In this document: positions 1 through 6,135 of the stretch, piece after piece | Position numbering within the stretch: the stretch's first letter is position 1 | How the letters are laid out: the number at the start of each line of letters is the position of its first letter | From: PNKC01 sp039917655 | GTDB taxonomy: Bacteria > Chloroflexota > Dehalococcoidia > Tepidiformales > Tepidiformaceae | Direction: 5' to 3' | NCBI GenBank assembly: GCA_039917655.1 | Contig: JBDSJC010000049.1 | Span: 1 to 12,554 of the forward strand | Length of the DNA stretch: 12,554 bases | Position numbers and translations under genes: made by a program | The notes under the pieces: generated by a model | What the model was told of the DNA's origin: nothing | What the model saw: only the letters and a program-made list of their open reading frames with translations | The model's database searches: none

Positions 1-895
1 TCACCAGCAACTTCATCGTATCGATCGTCTCGTCCAGGTTGTTGGTAGCGATCGCCCCGCACTGCCGCACCATCCCTTCCCAGATCGCCTGGGGCGCCGC
101 CAGGGAACCGGTGTGCGACATCGTCGCGCGTGCCCCAGCGGCGGTTTGACCACCCTTCCAGACGATGACCGGCTTGCGGGCCGTCGCCATCTTCAGGGTG
201 TCGAAGAACTTGCGGCCATCCTTCACGCCTTCGACGTACATCCCGATGACCTCGGTCTCATCGTCCAGCGCCAGGTATTCCAGGTAGTCGCTCACATCGA
301 GCACAACGGCATTGCCGAAGCTGGCGCAGCGGCTGACGTGGAGTCCGTTCGCGCCGGAGACGAGGCTGAACATGATGCCGTGCGTACCCGATTGGCTGAG
401 GAAGCCGATCCGGCCGTCGTCGGCGATCGGCGCATCAGCGCTGAAGCGAACGCCCACCTTCGGCAGGTAGAGGCCCATGCAGTTCGGGCCAACAAGGTTG
501 AAATTCGCCTCGCGCGCTGTAGCCGTGAGTTGGTCCTGGAGCTTGATGCCCAGCTCTTCCCCCGTTTCCGCGAAGCCCGAGGTGAAAAAGCCAGCGCCGT
601 GGGCGCCGTTGGCGATCAGGTCCTTGAGCACGTAGGGCGAAACCTGGCGCGGCACCGCCACGACCGCGTAGTCGATCTCCTCGGGGATGTCCGCCATCGA
701 GGTGAAGTTCCTGATGCCGAGCGCTTCGATGCCTGGGATCTCCTTCGCATCGAGCTGCACGGAGTAGAGCGTGCCGCCCTTCTCCTTGAACGGCATGTTG
801 TTCTGCAGCCACATGTAGGCCGGGCCCTTGTCGCCCACTACCGCGACCACTTTCGGGTTGAACATCCGGTCGAGGCGGTGTCCTGGTACTGACAT
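1..895 (-). CDS. ADP-forming acyl-CoA synthetase, alpha (CoA-binding) subunit, partial
   Basis: Reading the minus strand from the ATG at 895-893 gives 298 residues with no stop before the window edge, so the C-terminus is missing; family alpha subunits usually have about 450-480 residues. The visible part starts with a CoA-binding Rossmann fold (RMFNPKVVAVVGDKG near residue 10), then a succinyl-CoA-synthetase-like flavodoxin domain (LVGPNCMG and FLSQSGTHG). The SHTGSL motif has its histidine at residue 261, matching by position the phospho-histidine of ADP-forming acetyl-CoA synthetases. The enzyme interconverts acyl-CoA + ADP + Pi with acid + CoA + ATP, in the cytoplasm. It begins 2 nt after the beta-subunit stop codon, with a GAGG motif 7 nt before the ATG, so the two are translated together. 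The acid used (acetate, propionate, succinate or other) cannot be read from the sequence. Confidence 0.9.
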   Translation of the reverse strand, partial: MSVPGHRLDRMFNPKVVAVVGDKGPAYMWLQNNMPFKEKGGTLYSVQLDAKEIPGIEALGIRNFTSMADIPEEIDYAVVAVPRQVSPYVLKDLIANGAHGAGFFTSGFAETGEELGIKLQDQLTATAREANFNLVGPNCMGLYLPKVGVRFSADAPIADDGRIGFLSQSGTHGIMFSLVSGANGLHVSRCASFGNAVVLDVSDYLEYLALDDETEVIGMYVEGVKDGRKFFDTLKMATARKPVIVWKGGQTAAGARATMSHTGSLAAPQAIWEGMVRQCGAIATNNLDETIDTMKLLV

Positions 896-897
896 TG

Positions 898-1596
898 TTA
901 GGCCTCGCTCAGGACGATGCGCGCATCCACTGCCAGCGCCCCGTCCGGGTAGGCGAACACCGGGTTCAGGTCCAGTTCTCGCACCTCGGGATGCTTCTCC
1001 ACGAACGCCGACACCTTCAAGATCGTCTCGCGCAACGCTTTCAAGTCCGCCGGCGGCTGGCCGCGCACGCCGTCGAGGATCGGCCGGCCCTTGATCTCGG
1101 CCATCATCTGGTCAGCATCTTTCGCCTCCAGGGGGACCAACCGGAAGGAGACGTCCTTTAGCACTTCGACCATGATCCCGCCGAGGCCGAACATCATCAC
1201 CGGCCCAAACTGCGGGTCCGTGGTCATCCCCACGATCACCTCGGTGCCCTGCTTTGCCATCTCCTGCACCGAAACGCCGTTGATGCGCGCGTTCGGCTCC
1301 GCCGCCTTGGAGTTCGTCATGATCTCGTCGAATGCCACGCCAACCGCTTCGCTATCCGCGAGGTTGAGCTTCACTCCGCCGACATCGCTCTTGTGGGCGA
1401 TATCCGGCGACACCACCTTGAGGACGACCGGGTAGCCCATCGCCGTTGCCTGGCTCTGCGCTTCGTCGCGGGTTTTGGCGAGCGTGGCGGCGGTGGCGGG
1501 CACGCCAGCTTCGCGCAGCAACTCTTTTGCCTCCACTTCGTTGAGGAGGGTACGGTCTTCGGCGCGGGCCTGCGCCAGTACGGTTTCGAACGTCAT
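898..1596 (-). CDS. ADP-forming acyl-CoA synthetase, beta (ATP-grasp) subunit
   Basis: The 232-residue product matches the length and pattern of the ATP-grasp_5 beta subunit of ADP-forming acetyl-CoA synthetases. Visible are the N-terminal segment LLNEVEAKELLREAGVP, the nucleotide-binding lysine in YPVVLKVVSP (residue 60), the HKSDVGGVKL motif with its conserved histidine at residue 68 (phosphate shuttling in the family), GVSVQEM, the glycine-rich FGLGGIMVEVLKD, and the metal-binding end RELDLNPVFAY. Start: ATG at 1596 with GAGG 6 nt upstream. It is the first gene of the operon and the alpha subunit follows directly. Beta before alpha on separate chains is one of several arrangements in the family; fused single-chain forms are also common. 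Together they would conserve ATP from acyl-CoA or activate acids. The family is clear, the substrate is not. Confidence 0.92.
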   Translation of the reverse strand: MTFETVLAQARAEDRTLLNEVEAKELLREAGVPATAATLAKTRDEAQSQATAMGYPVVLKVVSPDIAHKSDVGGVKLNLADSEAVGVAFDEIMTNSKAAEPNARINGVSVQEMAKQGTEVIVGMTTDPQFGPVMMFGLGGIMVEVLKDVSFRLVPLEAKDADQMMAEIKGRPILDGVRGQPPADLKALRETILKVSAFVEKHPEVRELDLNPVFAYPDGALAVDARIVLSEA

Positions 1597-1668
1597 AGAA
1601 TGCCTCGATCGACGGTGTCAGGGTTCGGAGCCTCGGCGTGCGCTGGTTGCGGGTGGCCGGGCGGCAAA

Positions 1669-1697
1669 ATACTACGACAGGCTGGGTGACGTGTCAG
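1669..1697 (-). promoter_or_regulatory. predicted promoter of the acyl-CoA synthetase operon
   Basis: On the minus strand a -35 box CTGACA (1697-1692, 5 of 6 to TTGACA) is followed after exactly 17 nt by a -10 box TAGTAT (1674-1669, 4 of 6). The start would be near 1662, leaving a leader of about 66 nt before the beta-subunit ATG at 1596. The -35 box covers the GTG start codon of the divergent GMC gene (1691-1693), so expression of the two may interfere. This is read by eye. Confidence 0.5.
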
Positions 1698-3241
1698 TTT
1701 TCAGTGACGAACTCTTCGATCTCGTGGTCATCGGTGCGGGCAGCGCCGGCGCGGTCATCGCCGCGCGGGCGAGTGAGGACCCGCGCCGCTCGGTCCTCCT
1801 CCTCGAAGCTGGCCCCGACTACCCTTCGACCGCCGACACGCCCTTCGACCTCGTCAACAGTCACAATAACTCCTATACCGCGCACGACTGGGGCTTCAGC
1901 TACCAACCGACCGCCGCGGGCCGTAGTGTCCCCTTCCCCCGCGGACGCGTGACCGGCGGCTCCAGTGCTGTCAACACCACCATCGCCCTCCGGGGCATGC
2001 CGGAGGACTACGATGGCTGGGCCGCCGCGGGCAACCCCGAATGGGCCTGGGAGAAGGTCCTTCCTGCCTTCAACCGCCTCGAACGCGACCTCGATTTCGG
2101 CGGCAAGCCCTACCACGGCGACGCCGGGCCGATCACCATCCGCCGCTACCAGTGGGACGAACTGACGAAGGTCCAACAGGCGTGGCTCGAAGCGAGCGAC
2201 GAACTCGGCTACCCGCGCTGCGAAGACGCGAACGACCCCGAGAGCTGGGGCAGCGGCCCCCACCCCATGAACAAAATCGGGCGGCTGCGCATCTCCACCG
2301 CCATCGGCTACCTCTCGGCGGCGCGCGCCCGCCCCAACCTCCGCATCTCCGCCAGCACCCTCACCCGCCGCCTGCTGTTCGACCACGGCCGCTGTGTTGG
2401 CGTCGAAGTCGAGCGAGACGGCGAGGTAGAGACCGTTCGCGGCCGCGTAACAGTCCTCTCGGCGGGCGCGATTCAAACGCCCGCCATCCTCCTGCGCTCC
2501 GGCATCGGCCCGAGGGGGGAGGTTGAACGCCACGGCATCGAACTCGTCCGCGAAACACCTGGCGTCGGCGCCAGCTTCTCGGACCACCCTGCCCTCGCCG
2601 TCGCCGCCACGGTCAAGGACTCCGCGATCCTTGACCCCGACCAGCCGATCGTCCAGACCATCCTTCGCTATACCGCGCCCGGCAGCGACCAGCGCAACGA
2701 CCTTCAGATAGAAGCATTCTCGTTCTCCCCGCGAGGCGGCTCGCTGAGCGCGTTCGCCGTCGCCGCCGTGCTCGAACAGGCGAACAGCAAGGGCACGCTC
2801 ACCCTCGCCTCCGCCGACCCCCACGACGCGCCAGTCATCCGCCAAAACATGCTCACGGACGAGCGCGACATGACCCGCCTGATGTCCTGCTTCCGCGACT
2901 GCCTGGCGTTCATGGATGCGGGCCCCATGGCCGGCCTCATTGACCGCGTGATCTTCCCCACCGCCGAACGCGAACTCAGCGATGACGCGCTCCGCGGTTT
3001 GCTGTCCCGCTTCGCCGCCAGCGGCTTTCATCCTTGCGCCACGGCCAAAATGGGCCCCGCAAGCGACCCATTCGCCGTCGTCGATCAGTACGGCCGTGCC
3101 CACGGCATCGAAGGCCTCGTCGTCGCCGACGCCTCAATCATGCCCACCGTCCCCCGCGCCAACACGAACCTCACCACCATCATGATCGGCGAGATGGTCG
3201 GCGAATGGCTCCGCGCGCAACCGATGCTGTACGGGTTGTAG
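1691..3241 (+). CDS. GMC-family FAD-dependent oxidoreductase
   Basis: The protein (516 residues from the GTG at 1691) is a typical-length glucose-methanol-choline oxidoreductase. It has the N-terminal FAD-binding fold DLVVIGAGSAGAVIAAR (GAGSAG at 15-20) with the ribose-binding LLLEAGPD, the GMC signature region GRVTGGSSAVN, the second signature GAIQTPAILLRSGIGP, and the C-terminal active site GFHPCATAKMG (His447) with NTNLTTIMIGE (Asn493), a His/Asn pair as in choline-oxidase-like members. It would oxidise an alcohol, and may pass electrons to a carrier rather than oxygen. The reading frame stays open back to 1475, but that stretch is antisense to the beta-subunit gene; GTG 1691 is the last start before the FAD fold. 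Its ribosome site is weak. Resemblance to mycofactocin-associated GMC enzymes is possible but not shown; no mft genes are in the window. Confidence 0.9.
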   Translation: MSVFSDELFDLVVIGAGSAGAVIAARASEDPRRSVLLLEAGPDYPSTADTPFDLVNSHNNSYTAHDWGFSYQPTAAGRSVPFPRGRVTGGSSAVNTTIALRGMPEDYDGWAAAGNPEWAWEKVLPAFNRLERDLDFGGKPYHGDAGPITIRRYQWDELTKVQQAWLEASDELGYPRCEDANDPESWGSGPHPMNKIGRLRISTAIGYLSAARARPNLRISASTLTRRLLFDHGRCVGVEVERDGEVETVRGRVTVLSAGAIQTPAILLRSGIGPRGEVERHGIELVRETPGVGASFSDHPALAVAATVKDSAILDPDQPIVQTILRYTAPGSDQRNDLQIEAFSFSPRGGSLSAFAVAAVLEQANSKGTLTLASADPHDAPVIRQNMLTDERDMTRLMSCFRDCLAFMDAGPMAGLIDRVIFPTAERELSDDALRGLLSRFAASGFHPCATAKMGPASDPFAVVDQYGRAHGIEGLVVADASIMPTVPRANTNLTTIMIGEMVGEWLRAQPMLYGL

Positions 3242-3260
3242 GGCGACCGGGACCCGCGCG

Positions 3261-3281
3261 GGTGGTATGATGGTGGTATGA
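3261..3281 (+). promoter_or_regulatory. antitoxin promoter and tandem operator (10-bp direct repeat)
   Basis: The sequence GGTGGTATGA occurs at 3261-3270 and again, without mismatch, at 3272-3281, one base apart, giving an 11-bp period or about one helical turn. The first copy supplies the -10 box TATGAT (3266-3271, 5 of 6), preceded by TGG as in an extended -10. The second copy contains the antitoxin start codon (3278-3280). Transcription should begin at or next to that ATG, giving a leaderless mRNA. Ribbon-helix-helix antitoxins typically bind such tandem sites and repress their own operon. No good -35 box is present 16-18 nt upstream. Confidence 0.55.
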
Positions 3282-3553
3282 AAGTGAAGACATCAGTCAC
3301 ACTCTCGCCAGAAGTGCTCGCGGGGATCGACAAGCTTGCCGCCGGCGTGAGTCGCTCCGAATTCATTGAGAAAGTTCTGAAGCGCCAGATCCTCCTGGCC
3401 CAGCGCGAGGAGCGGGATCGCAAAGACACCGCTATCTATGCCCGCTTGTCCGCCGACCCCTCCTACAGGCACGAGACCGAAGAAGTACTCGAACTCCAGG
3501 TGCCGTGGTTCGAGCTTGGGAGCGACGAATGTGGCGAACTTGCAGAGGGGTGA
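3278..3553 (+). CDS. ribbon-helix-helix antitoxin (MazE/CopG-like)
   Basis: This 91-residue protein starts with a beta strand and two helices typical of ribbon-helix-helix DNA-binding proteins: KTSVTLSPEVLAGIDKLA followed by SRSEFIEKVLKRQI (residues 4-38). The rest is charged (LLAQREERDRKD) and ends in an acidic and hydrophobic tail, VLELQVPWFELGSDE, the kind of segment that wraps around a MazF toxin. The start codon ATG 3278 has no clear ribosome site but lies 6 nt after a -10 box, so the message is probably leaderless. The toxin gene starts inside its 3' end (23-nt overlap). Expected roles: neutralise the toxin by direct binding and repress the operon through the repeat at 3261-3281. The exact antitoxin subfamily is not certain. 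Confidence 0.8.
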   Translation: MKVKTSVTLSPEVLAGIDKLAAGVSRSEFIEKVLKRQILLAQREERDRKDTAIYARLSADPSYRHETEEVLELQVPWFELGSDECGELAEG

Positions 3554-3884
3554 GTTCTACCGAGTGCCGTTCCCCCCGAACGATCCGCGCCCGGCGCGAG
3601 TTTTCCTTGTCGTCAGCAAGCAGCGTTTCCTCGAAGCGGACCATTCGACGGCGCTCTGTGTGCCCGCCTATTCAAACTTTCATGGTCTCGCCACGGAGGT
3701 TCTCGTGGGCGAAGCGGAAGGGCTGAAGTACGCCAGCTCCCTCCAGTGCGACCTGGTCACCAGCCTTCGCCGCTCTCTCTTCACCGACTACGTTGGGTCG
3801 CTTTCCGCCGACAAGATGGCTCTCGTGAATCGCGCCCTCGCCTCCGCGTTGGGCATCCTCCCCGAAGACATCGCGGACCTCTAA
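3531..3884 (+). CDS. MazF/PemK-like mRNA-interferase toxin
   Basis: The GTG at 3531 has GGGAG 8 nt upstream and gives a 117-residue protein of normal MazF length; an in-frame ATG at 3438 would add 31 residues unlike MazF and is unlikely. The product follows the MazF/PemK SH3-like barrel pattern: RGEFYRVPFPP at the N-terminus, RPARVFLVVSKQRF containing the usual active-site arginine area, LKYASSLQCDLVTSLRR in the middle and YVGSLSADKMALVNRAL at the end. MazF toxins cut mRNA at short sequences and stop growth when the labile antitoxin is lost. The gene overlaps the antitoxin by 23 nt, so the antitoxin is made first. This is a solitary chromosomal module beside a tRNA cluster; no prophage or transposon sign was seen. 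Confidence 0.8.
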   Translation: MANLQRGEFYRVPFPPNDPRPARVFLVVSKQRFLEADHSTALCVPAYSNFHGLATEVLVGEAEGLKYASSLQCDLVTSLRRSLFTDYVGSLSADKMALVNRALASALGILPEDIADL

Positions 3885-3917
3885 CCACCAAGCACTCCCC
3901 ACTTAACGCTCAAGCAA

Positions 3918-3943
3918 AGGGGCCCTTCCGAAGAAGGACCCCT
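3918..3943 (-). terminator. tRNA-cluster terminator hairpin with UUCG loop
   Basis: On the minus strand GGGGTCCTTC and GAAGGGCCCC pair over 10 bp (one G-U wobble), plus one outer A-T pair, around a TTCG tetraloop closed by C-G. It is followed by TTTGCTTG, a weak T tract. On the plus strand the wobble becomes a C-A mismatch, so the hairpin favours the minus strand. It sits 11 nt past the 3' end of tRNA-Cys and faces the toxin gene from the other side. Confidence 0.6.
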
Positions 3944-3953
3944 GCGCGTGTTC

Positions 3954-4027
3954 TGGAGGCGCCAGTCGGATTCGAACCGGCGATGGAGCTTTTGCAGAGC
4001 TCTGCCTTACCACTTGGCCATGGCGCC
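3954..4027 (-). tRNA. tRNA-Cys (GCA)
   Basis: The minus strand folds as a 74-nt tRNA: acceptor GGCGCCA paired with TGGCGCC, discriminator T, encoded CCA, anticodon stem GAGCT/AGCTC, loop CTGCAAA with anticodon GCA, and TTCGAAT in the T loop. The T stem (GCCGG against CCGAC) has one C-A mismatch. It is the last gene of the cluster, 15 nt after tRNA-Leu. Confidence 0.95.
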
Positions 4028-4042
4028 GTGTTCAACTAGGTG

Positions 4043-4128
4043 TGGTGCCCAGGGCGAGATTTGAACTCGCACGCCCAAAAGGGCACTGCCCCCTCAAGAC
4101 AGCGTGTCTGCCGTTCCACCACCTGGGC
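4043..4128 (-). tRNA. tRNA-Leu (GAG)
   Basis: This 86-nt tRNA has a long variable arm (TGCCCTTTTGGGCG hairpin), as expected for leucine tRNAs. Acceptor GCCCAGG pairs with CCTGGGC, followed by discriminator A and encoded CCA. The anticodon stem CTGTC/GGCAG encloses TTGAGGG, giving anticodon GAG; the T arm is GCGAG-TTCAAAT-CTCGC. It lies between tRNA-Trp and tRNA-Cys on the same strand. Confidence 0.95.
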
Positions 4129-4136
4129 CCGTCAAC

Positions 4137-4166
4137 ATCCTAAGAACTTCTCGTGCCCTGCGGCAA
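4137..4166 (-). promoter_or_regulatory. possible internal promoter for tRNA-Leu and tRNA-Cys
   Basis: Inside the 73-nt gap between tRNA-Trp and tRNA-Leu, the minus strand has TTGCCG (4166-4161) and, 18 nt on, TAGGAT (4142-4137, 4 of 6). Transcription would start 1-2 nt before tRNA-Leu. The unusually wide gap supports a separate promoter, but it may equally be processed spacer. Confidence 0.3.
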
Positions 4167-4201
4167 GCCGCTGAGGGTCCGGACACAATACAAGCTTCTA
4201 C

Positions 4202-4277
4202 TGGCAGGGGTGGCAGGGCTCGAACCCGCGACACTCGGATTTGGAGGCCGATGCTCTACCAACTGAGCTACACCCCT
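4202..4277 (-). tRNA. tRNA-Trp (CCA)
   Basis: The 76-nt minus-strand sequence has acceptor AGGGGTG paired with CACCCCT, discriminator G (typical of tryptophan tRNAs), encoded CCA, a standard D arm (GCTC AGTTGGTA GAGC), loop CTCCAAA with anticodon CCA, and T arm GCGGG-TTCGAGC-CCTGC. The loop-closing pair of the anticodon stem (C31 against T39) is a mismatch, which is unusual. It is the first tRNA of the cluster. Confidence 0.95.
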
Positions 4278-4289
4278 ACGCAGATAACG

Positions 4290-4318
4290 ATTCTACCGAG
4301 CGGCCCCGCTACGGAAAA
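4290..4318 (-). promoter_or_regulatory. predicted promoter of the tRNA cluster
   Basis: On the minus strand TTTTCC (4318-4313) and TAGAAT (4295-4290, 5 of 6 to TATAAT) are 17 nt apart. The start would fall near 4283, about 6 nt before tRNA-Trp. The -10 box is good and the -35 box weak. The zinc-ribbon ORF ends 7 nt upstream of the -35 box. Confidence 0.5.
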
Positions 4319-4324
4319 TTCTGC

Positions 4325-4450
4325 TCAGACCACCCGCGGACGCGAACCAAGGCTGCCACACGCCGGGCATGTCGGCACTCGCGTTATCCGTACGCTCGCC
4401 CCGAAGTTGAAACGCAGGCCGCAACGGTCGCATTCGCGCCGTTCGAACAT
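4325..4450 (-). CDS. small zinc-ribbon protein (41 residues)
   Basis: From the ATG at 4450 the product is 41 residues: MFERRECDRCGLRF at the start and RVPTCPACGSLGSR near the end. Two CxxC knuckles (Cys7/Cys10 and Cys30/Cys33), 19 residues apart, form a probable four-cysteine zinc ribbon. GAGG lies 5 nt before the ATG. An in-frame GTG at 4510 would add 20 polar residues, so 4325-4510 is the alternative. I do not recognise a specific family; comparable short proteins include FmdB-like zinc ribbons. It sits directly upstream of the tRNA promoter and may be co-transcribed with the cluster. The cysteine pattern together with a ribosome site makes it more likely real than not. Confidence 0.5.
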   Translation of the reverse strand: MFERRECDRCGLRFNFGASVRITRVPTCPACGSLGSRPRVV

Positions 4451-4565
4451 TTTCCCCTCGGCCTGCTTCCGTCCCCAACCGGGTTGGGCGCCAGCTGTCT
4501 CTGTAGTCACGTCGAATCCACACCGTGACTAACGACCGCCGCCGCCAGAAGTTAATACCCCGACT

Positions 4566-4579
4566 TGAAAGACCTTTCA
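4566..4579. repeat. 6-bp inverted repeat in the 4451-4645 gene-free stretch
   Basis: TGAAAG-AC-CTTTCA is a perfect inverted repeat with 6-bp arms and a 2-bp centre. It lies between the end of ppk2 and the zinc-ribbon ORF, next to TTGACG on the minus strand (4588-4583). TATTAA lies at 4557-4552, but the 25-nt distance is too long for a normal promoter. It may be a regulator site or chance. I see nothing else in this 195-nt stretch. Confidence 0.25.
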
Positions 4580-4645
4580 TTCCGTCAATCCGCGTCGACG
4601 TGCGACCCAGCGAGAGAAGACGGCTAACCCCGTGCCCTCGAATCC

Positions 4646-5446
4646 CTAAGTAACCCGCACCCCGGCCACACCCGGCTCGGCCTCGGGGTAGCGGAGGTCC
4701 ATGCTCTCCAGCTTCTTCACCAGCGCGCGCGCCACCGCCAGGTCGCGATACCAGTTGTGGTTCGCGGGGACCACGTGCCAGGGAGCTGCTTCGGTATTGC
4801 AGTTGTCCACCATGTCCTCGAAAGCCGCCTGGTATTCATCCCAAAGCTTGCGGTCCTCAAGGTCACCCATACGGAACTTCCAGCGCTTCCTTGGGTCATC
4901 CACGCGGGCCTGAAGCCGCTCGCGCTGCTCTTCCTTGGAGATGTGGAGGAAGAACTTCATCACCATTGTGCCCTGGCCGGAGAGATAGCTTTCGAACTGG
5001 TTAATCTGCTCGTAGCGCGCTTTCCAGACCTCTTTCGGGGCGAGGCCCTGCACCCGTTCGACAAGCACGCTCTCGTAGTGCGAGCGGTTGAAGATCACCA
5101 CGTCGCCACGTCCCGGCGCTTCGCGGTGATAGCGCCAGAGGTAGTCGTGTGCCAGCTCAAGCTTCGATGGCACGCCAAACGAGACGACCGAGCAGCCGAG
5201 CGGACCAACCTGCTGGAAGACGCTCTTGATCGTCCCGTCTTTTCCGCCCGCGTCGATCGCCTGGAGGACGATCAGCATGGCAAAGCGGTCGTCCGCGTAA
5301 AGCAGGTTCTGTAGTTCGTCCAGGCGCAACCGCAGCGTGGCCAGTTCGACCTCCGCGGCGTCCTTGGATTCGTCGCCCTTATAGGCCGGGGCGTACTCCT
5401 CAATTTCGAACTTCTTGCCGCGTGGCGGTGTGAGGGGCTGGCTCAC
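4646..5446 (-). CDS. ppk2: polyphosphate kinase 2 family, class III-like polyphosphate:nucleotide phosphotransferase
   Basis: The 266-residue protein is a one-domain PPK2. Walker A is IDAGGKDGTIKSVF (residues 64-77), the Walker B region is VVIFNRSHYESVLVERV (116-132), and the lid module is RVDDPRKRWKFRMGDLEDR (181-199) followed by LWDEYQAAFEDM. The wording of these motifs, the short length and the APWHVVPANHNWYRDL ending closely resemble class III PPK2 enzymes such as that of Meiothermus ruber as I recall it, which use polyphosphate to convert AMP or ADP to ATP. It acts in the cytoplasm. The start GTG (5446) overlaps the stop of the upstream PNPOx gene in a GTGA arrangement, with AGGG 6 nt before, so translation is coupled. 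No clear terminator follows. Class III is by motif resemblance; class I is less likely. Confidence 0.92.
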   Translation of the reverse strand: MSQPLTPPRGKKFEIEEYAPAYKGDESKDAAEVELATLRLRLDELQNLLYADDRFAMLIVLQAIDAGGKDGTIKSVFQQVGPLGCSVVSFGVPSKLELAHDYLWRYHREAPGRGDVVIFNRSHYESVLVERVQGLAPKEVWKARYEQINQFESYLSGQGTMVMKFFLHISKEEQRERLQARVDDPRKRWKFRMGDLEDRKLWDEYQAAFEDMVDNCNTEAAPWHVVPANHNWYRDLAVARALVKKLESMDLRYPEAEPGVAGVRVT

Positions 5447-6057
5447 AGTTCGCCCTGCTTTCGGAGGGCCGCCCGCCGCGCCTGCTGGTCAGACGGCAAG
5501 GCTTCTTCGAAATGGTCTTTCCAGTCTGGCTCCGGCGTACGGCACTCGGCTTTCGGCACGAATCCGGACCTTTCGACGAGCTGCATCTTGTGGATGTAGC
5601 GAGGGCAGTTCGGGAACACCTCTTCGGCCCGCACGCGTACCACGAACATCGCTTCCGGCCAATCGGCTTGCAGCGGGTCCGCGAAATCGATGCTCGCCGT
5701 GCCGTTCAGCCGCATCCGCCACTGGTTCTCCCAATCGATGAACAGCATCCCCACCTTGGGGTTCGTGAGGATGTTCCCGGCGCTCATGAACATCCCGTTG
5801 CCGTCGTAGTTCGGGAATGCGACGGTGCGGTCGTCCACGACTTTCACGAATCCCGGTTCGCCGCCCTTGTAGGAGCAGTCGACGTTTCCTTCGGCGCTCA
5901 CCGAGGCGAGGAAGAACATGTCCATCCGCCCGATGAACTCCCGGTCGCCCTCGCTGATCGTGTCGTGGACCACGCGGTCGTTCAGCTTGTCGGCAAGGCC
6001 CGTACTGTCGAATCGCTCCTGTAGCTTGCGTTCGCCCTCGTGGTAGGTGTAGGACAT
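5443..6057 (-). CDS. pyridoxamine 5'-phosphate oxidase-family FMN-binding protein
   Basis: ATG 6057 has a perfect AGGAGG (6069-6064) 6 nt upstream, giving 204 residues; the TTG just before it (6060) is unlikely. The fold pattern is a PNPOx-like split barrel: MFFLASVSAEGNVDCSYKGG, then KVVDDRTVAFPNYDGNGMF, then ILTNPKVGMLFID and WRMRLNGTASI. This resembles the predicted flavin-nucleotide-binding family COG3576, whose members are dimeric and bind FMN; their substrates are mostly unknown. The C-terminal part (from FPNCPRYIHKMQLVERS) contains a short conserved CPRYIHKMQ segment seen in related proteins. It is the first gene of a two-gene operon, and its stop codon overlaps the ppk2 start. It is probably not the true pdxH enzyme, which has different substrate motifs. 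Confidence 0.85.
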   Translation of the reverse strand: MSYTYHEGERKLQERFDSTGLADKLNDRVVHDTISEGDREFIGRMDMFFLASVSAEGNVDCSYKGGEPGFVKVVDDRTVAFPNYDGNGMFMSAGNILTNPKVGMLFIDWENQWRMRLNGTASIDFADPLQADWPEAMFVVRVRAEEVFPNCPRYIHKMQLVERSGFVPKAECRTPEPDWKDHFEEALPSDQQARRAALRKQGEL

Positions 6058-6135
6058 CAATCGCCTCCTGAGTTGCCCCCGTGCCCGAAGGCTTCTACTG
6101 TGCGGCCATACTACACCCGCAAGGATGCCATTCCG
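6058..6135. promoter_or_regulatory. divergent promoter region between two PNPOx-family genes
   Basis: This 78-nt gap must hold start sites for both genes. On the minus strand TAGTAT (6113-6108) is a possible -10 with a poor -35. On the plus strand TTGCCC (6073-6078) and TACTGT (6096-6101) are 17 nt apart, about 34 nt before the ATG at 6136. The minus-strand AGGAGG ribosome site is at 6069-6064; the plus-strand one is AAGGA at 6121-6125. The individual boxes are weak. Confidence 0.35.

Noticed and set aside
1694..3103. 469-codon open frame on the minus strand opposite the GMC gene
   Set aside because: The plus strand encodes a complete GMC oxidoreductase with all motifs; the minus frame is open only because of high GC content and shows no known domain.
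3885..4320. tRNA-associated attachment site of an integrated element
   Set aside because: A toxin-antitoxin pair beside tRNAs suggested an island, but no integrase and no direct repeat of a tRNA 3' end was found in the window.
4104..4532. 142-codon plus-strand frame across the tRNAs
   Set aside because: It overlaps tRNA-Leu and tRNA-Trp and the zinc-ribbon gene on the other strand and has no protein features.
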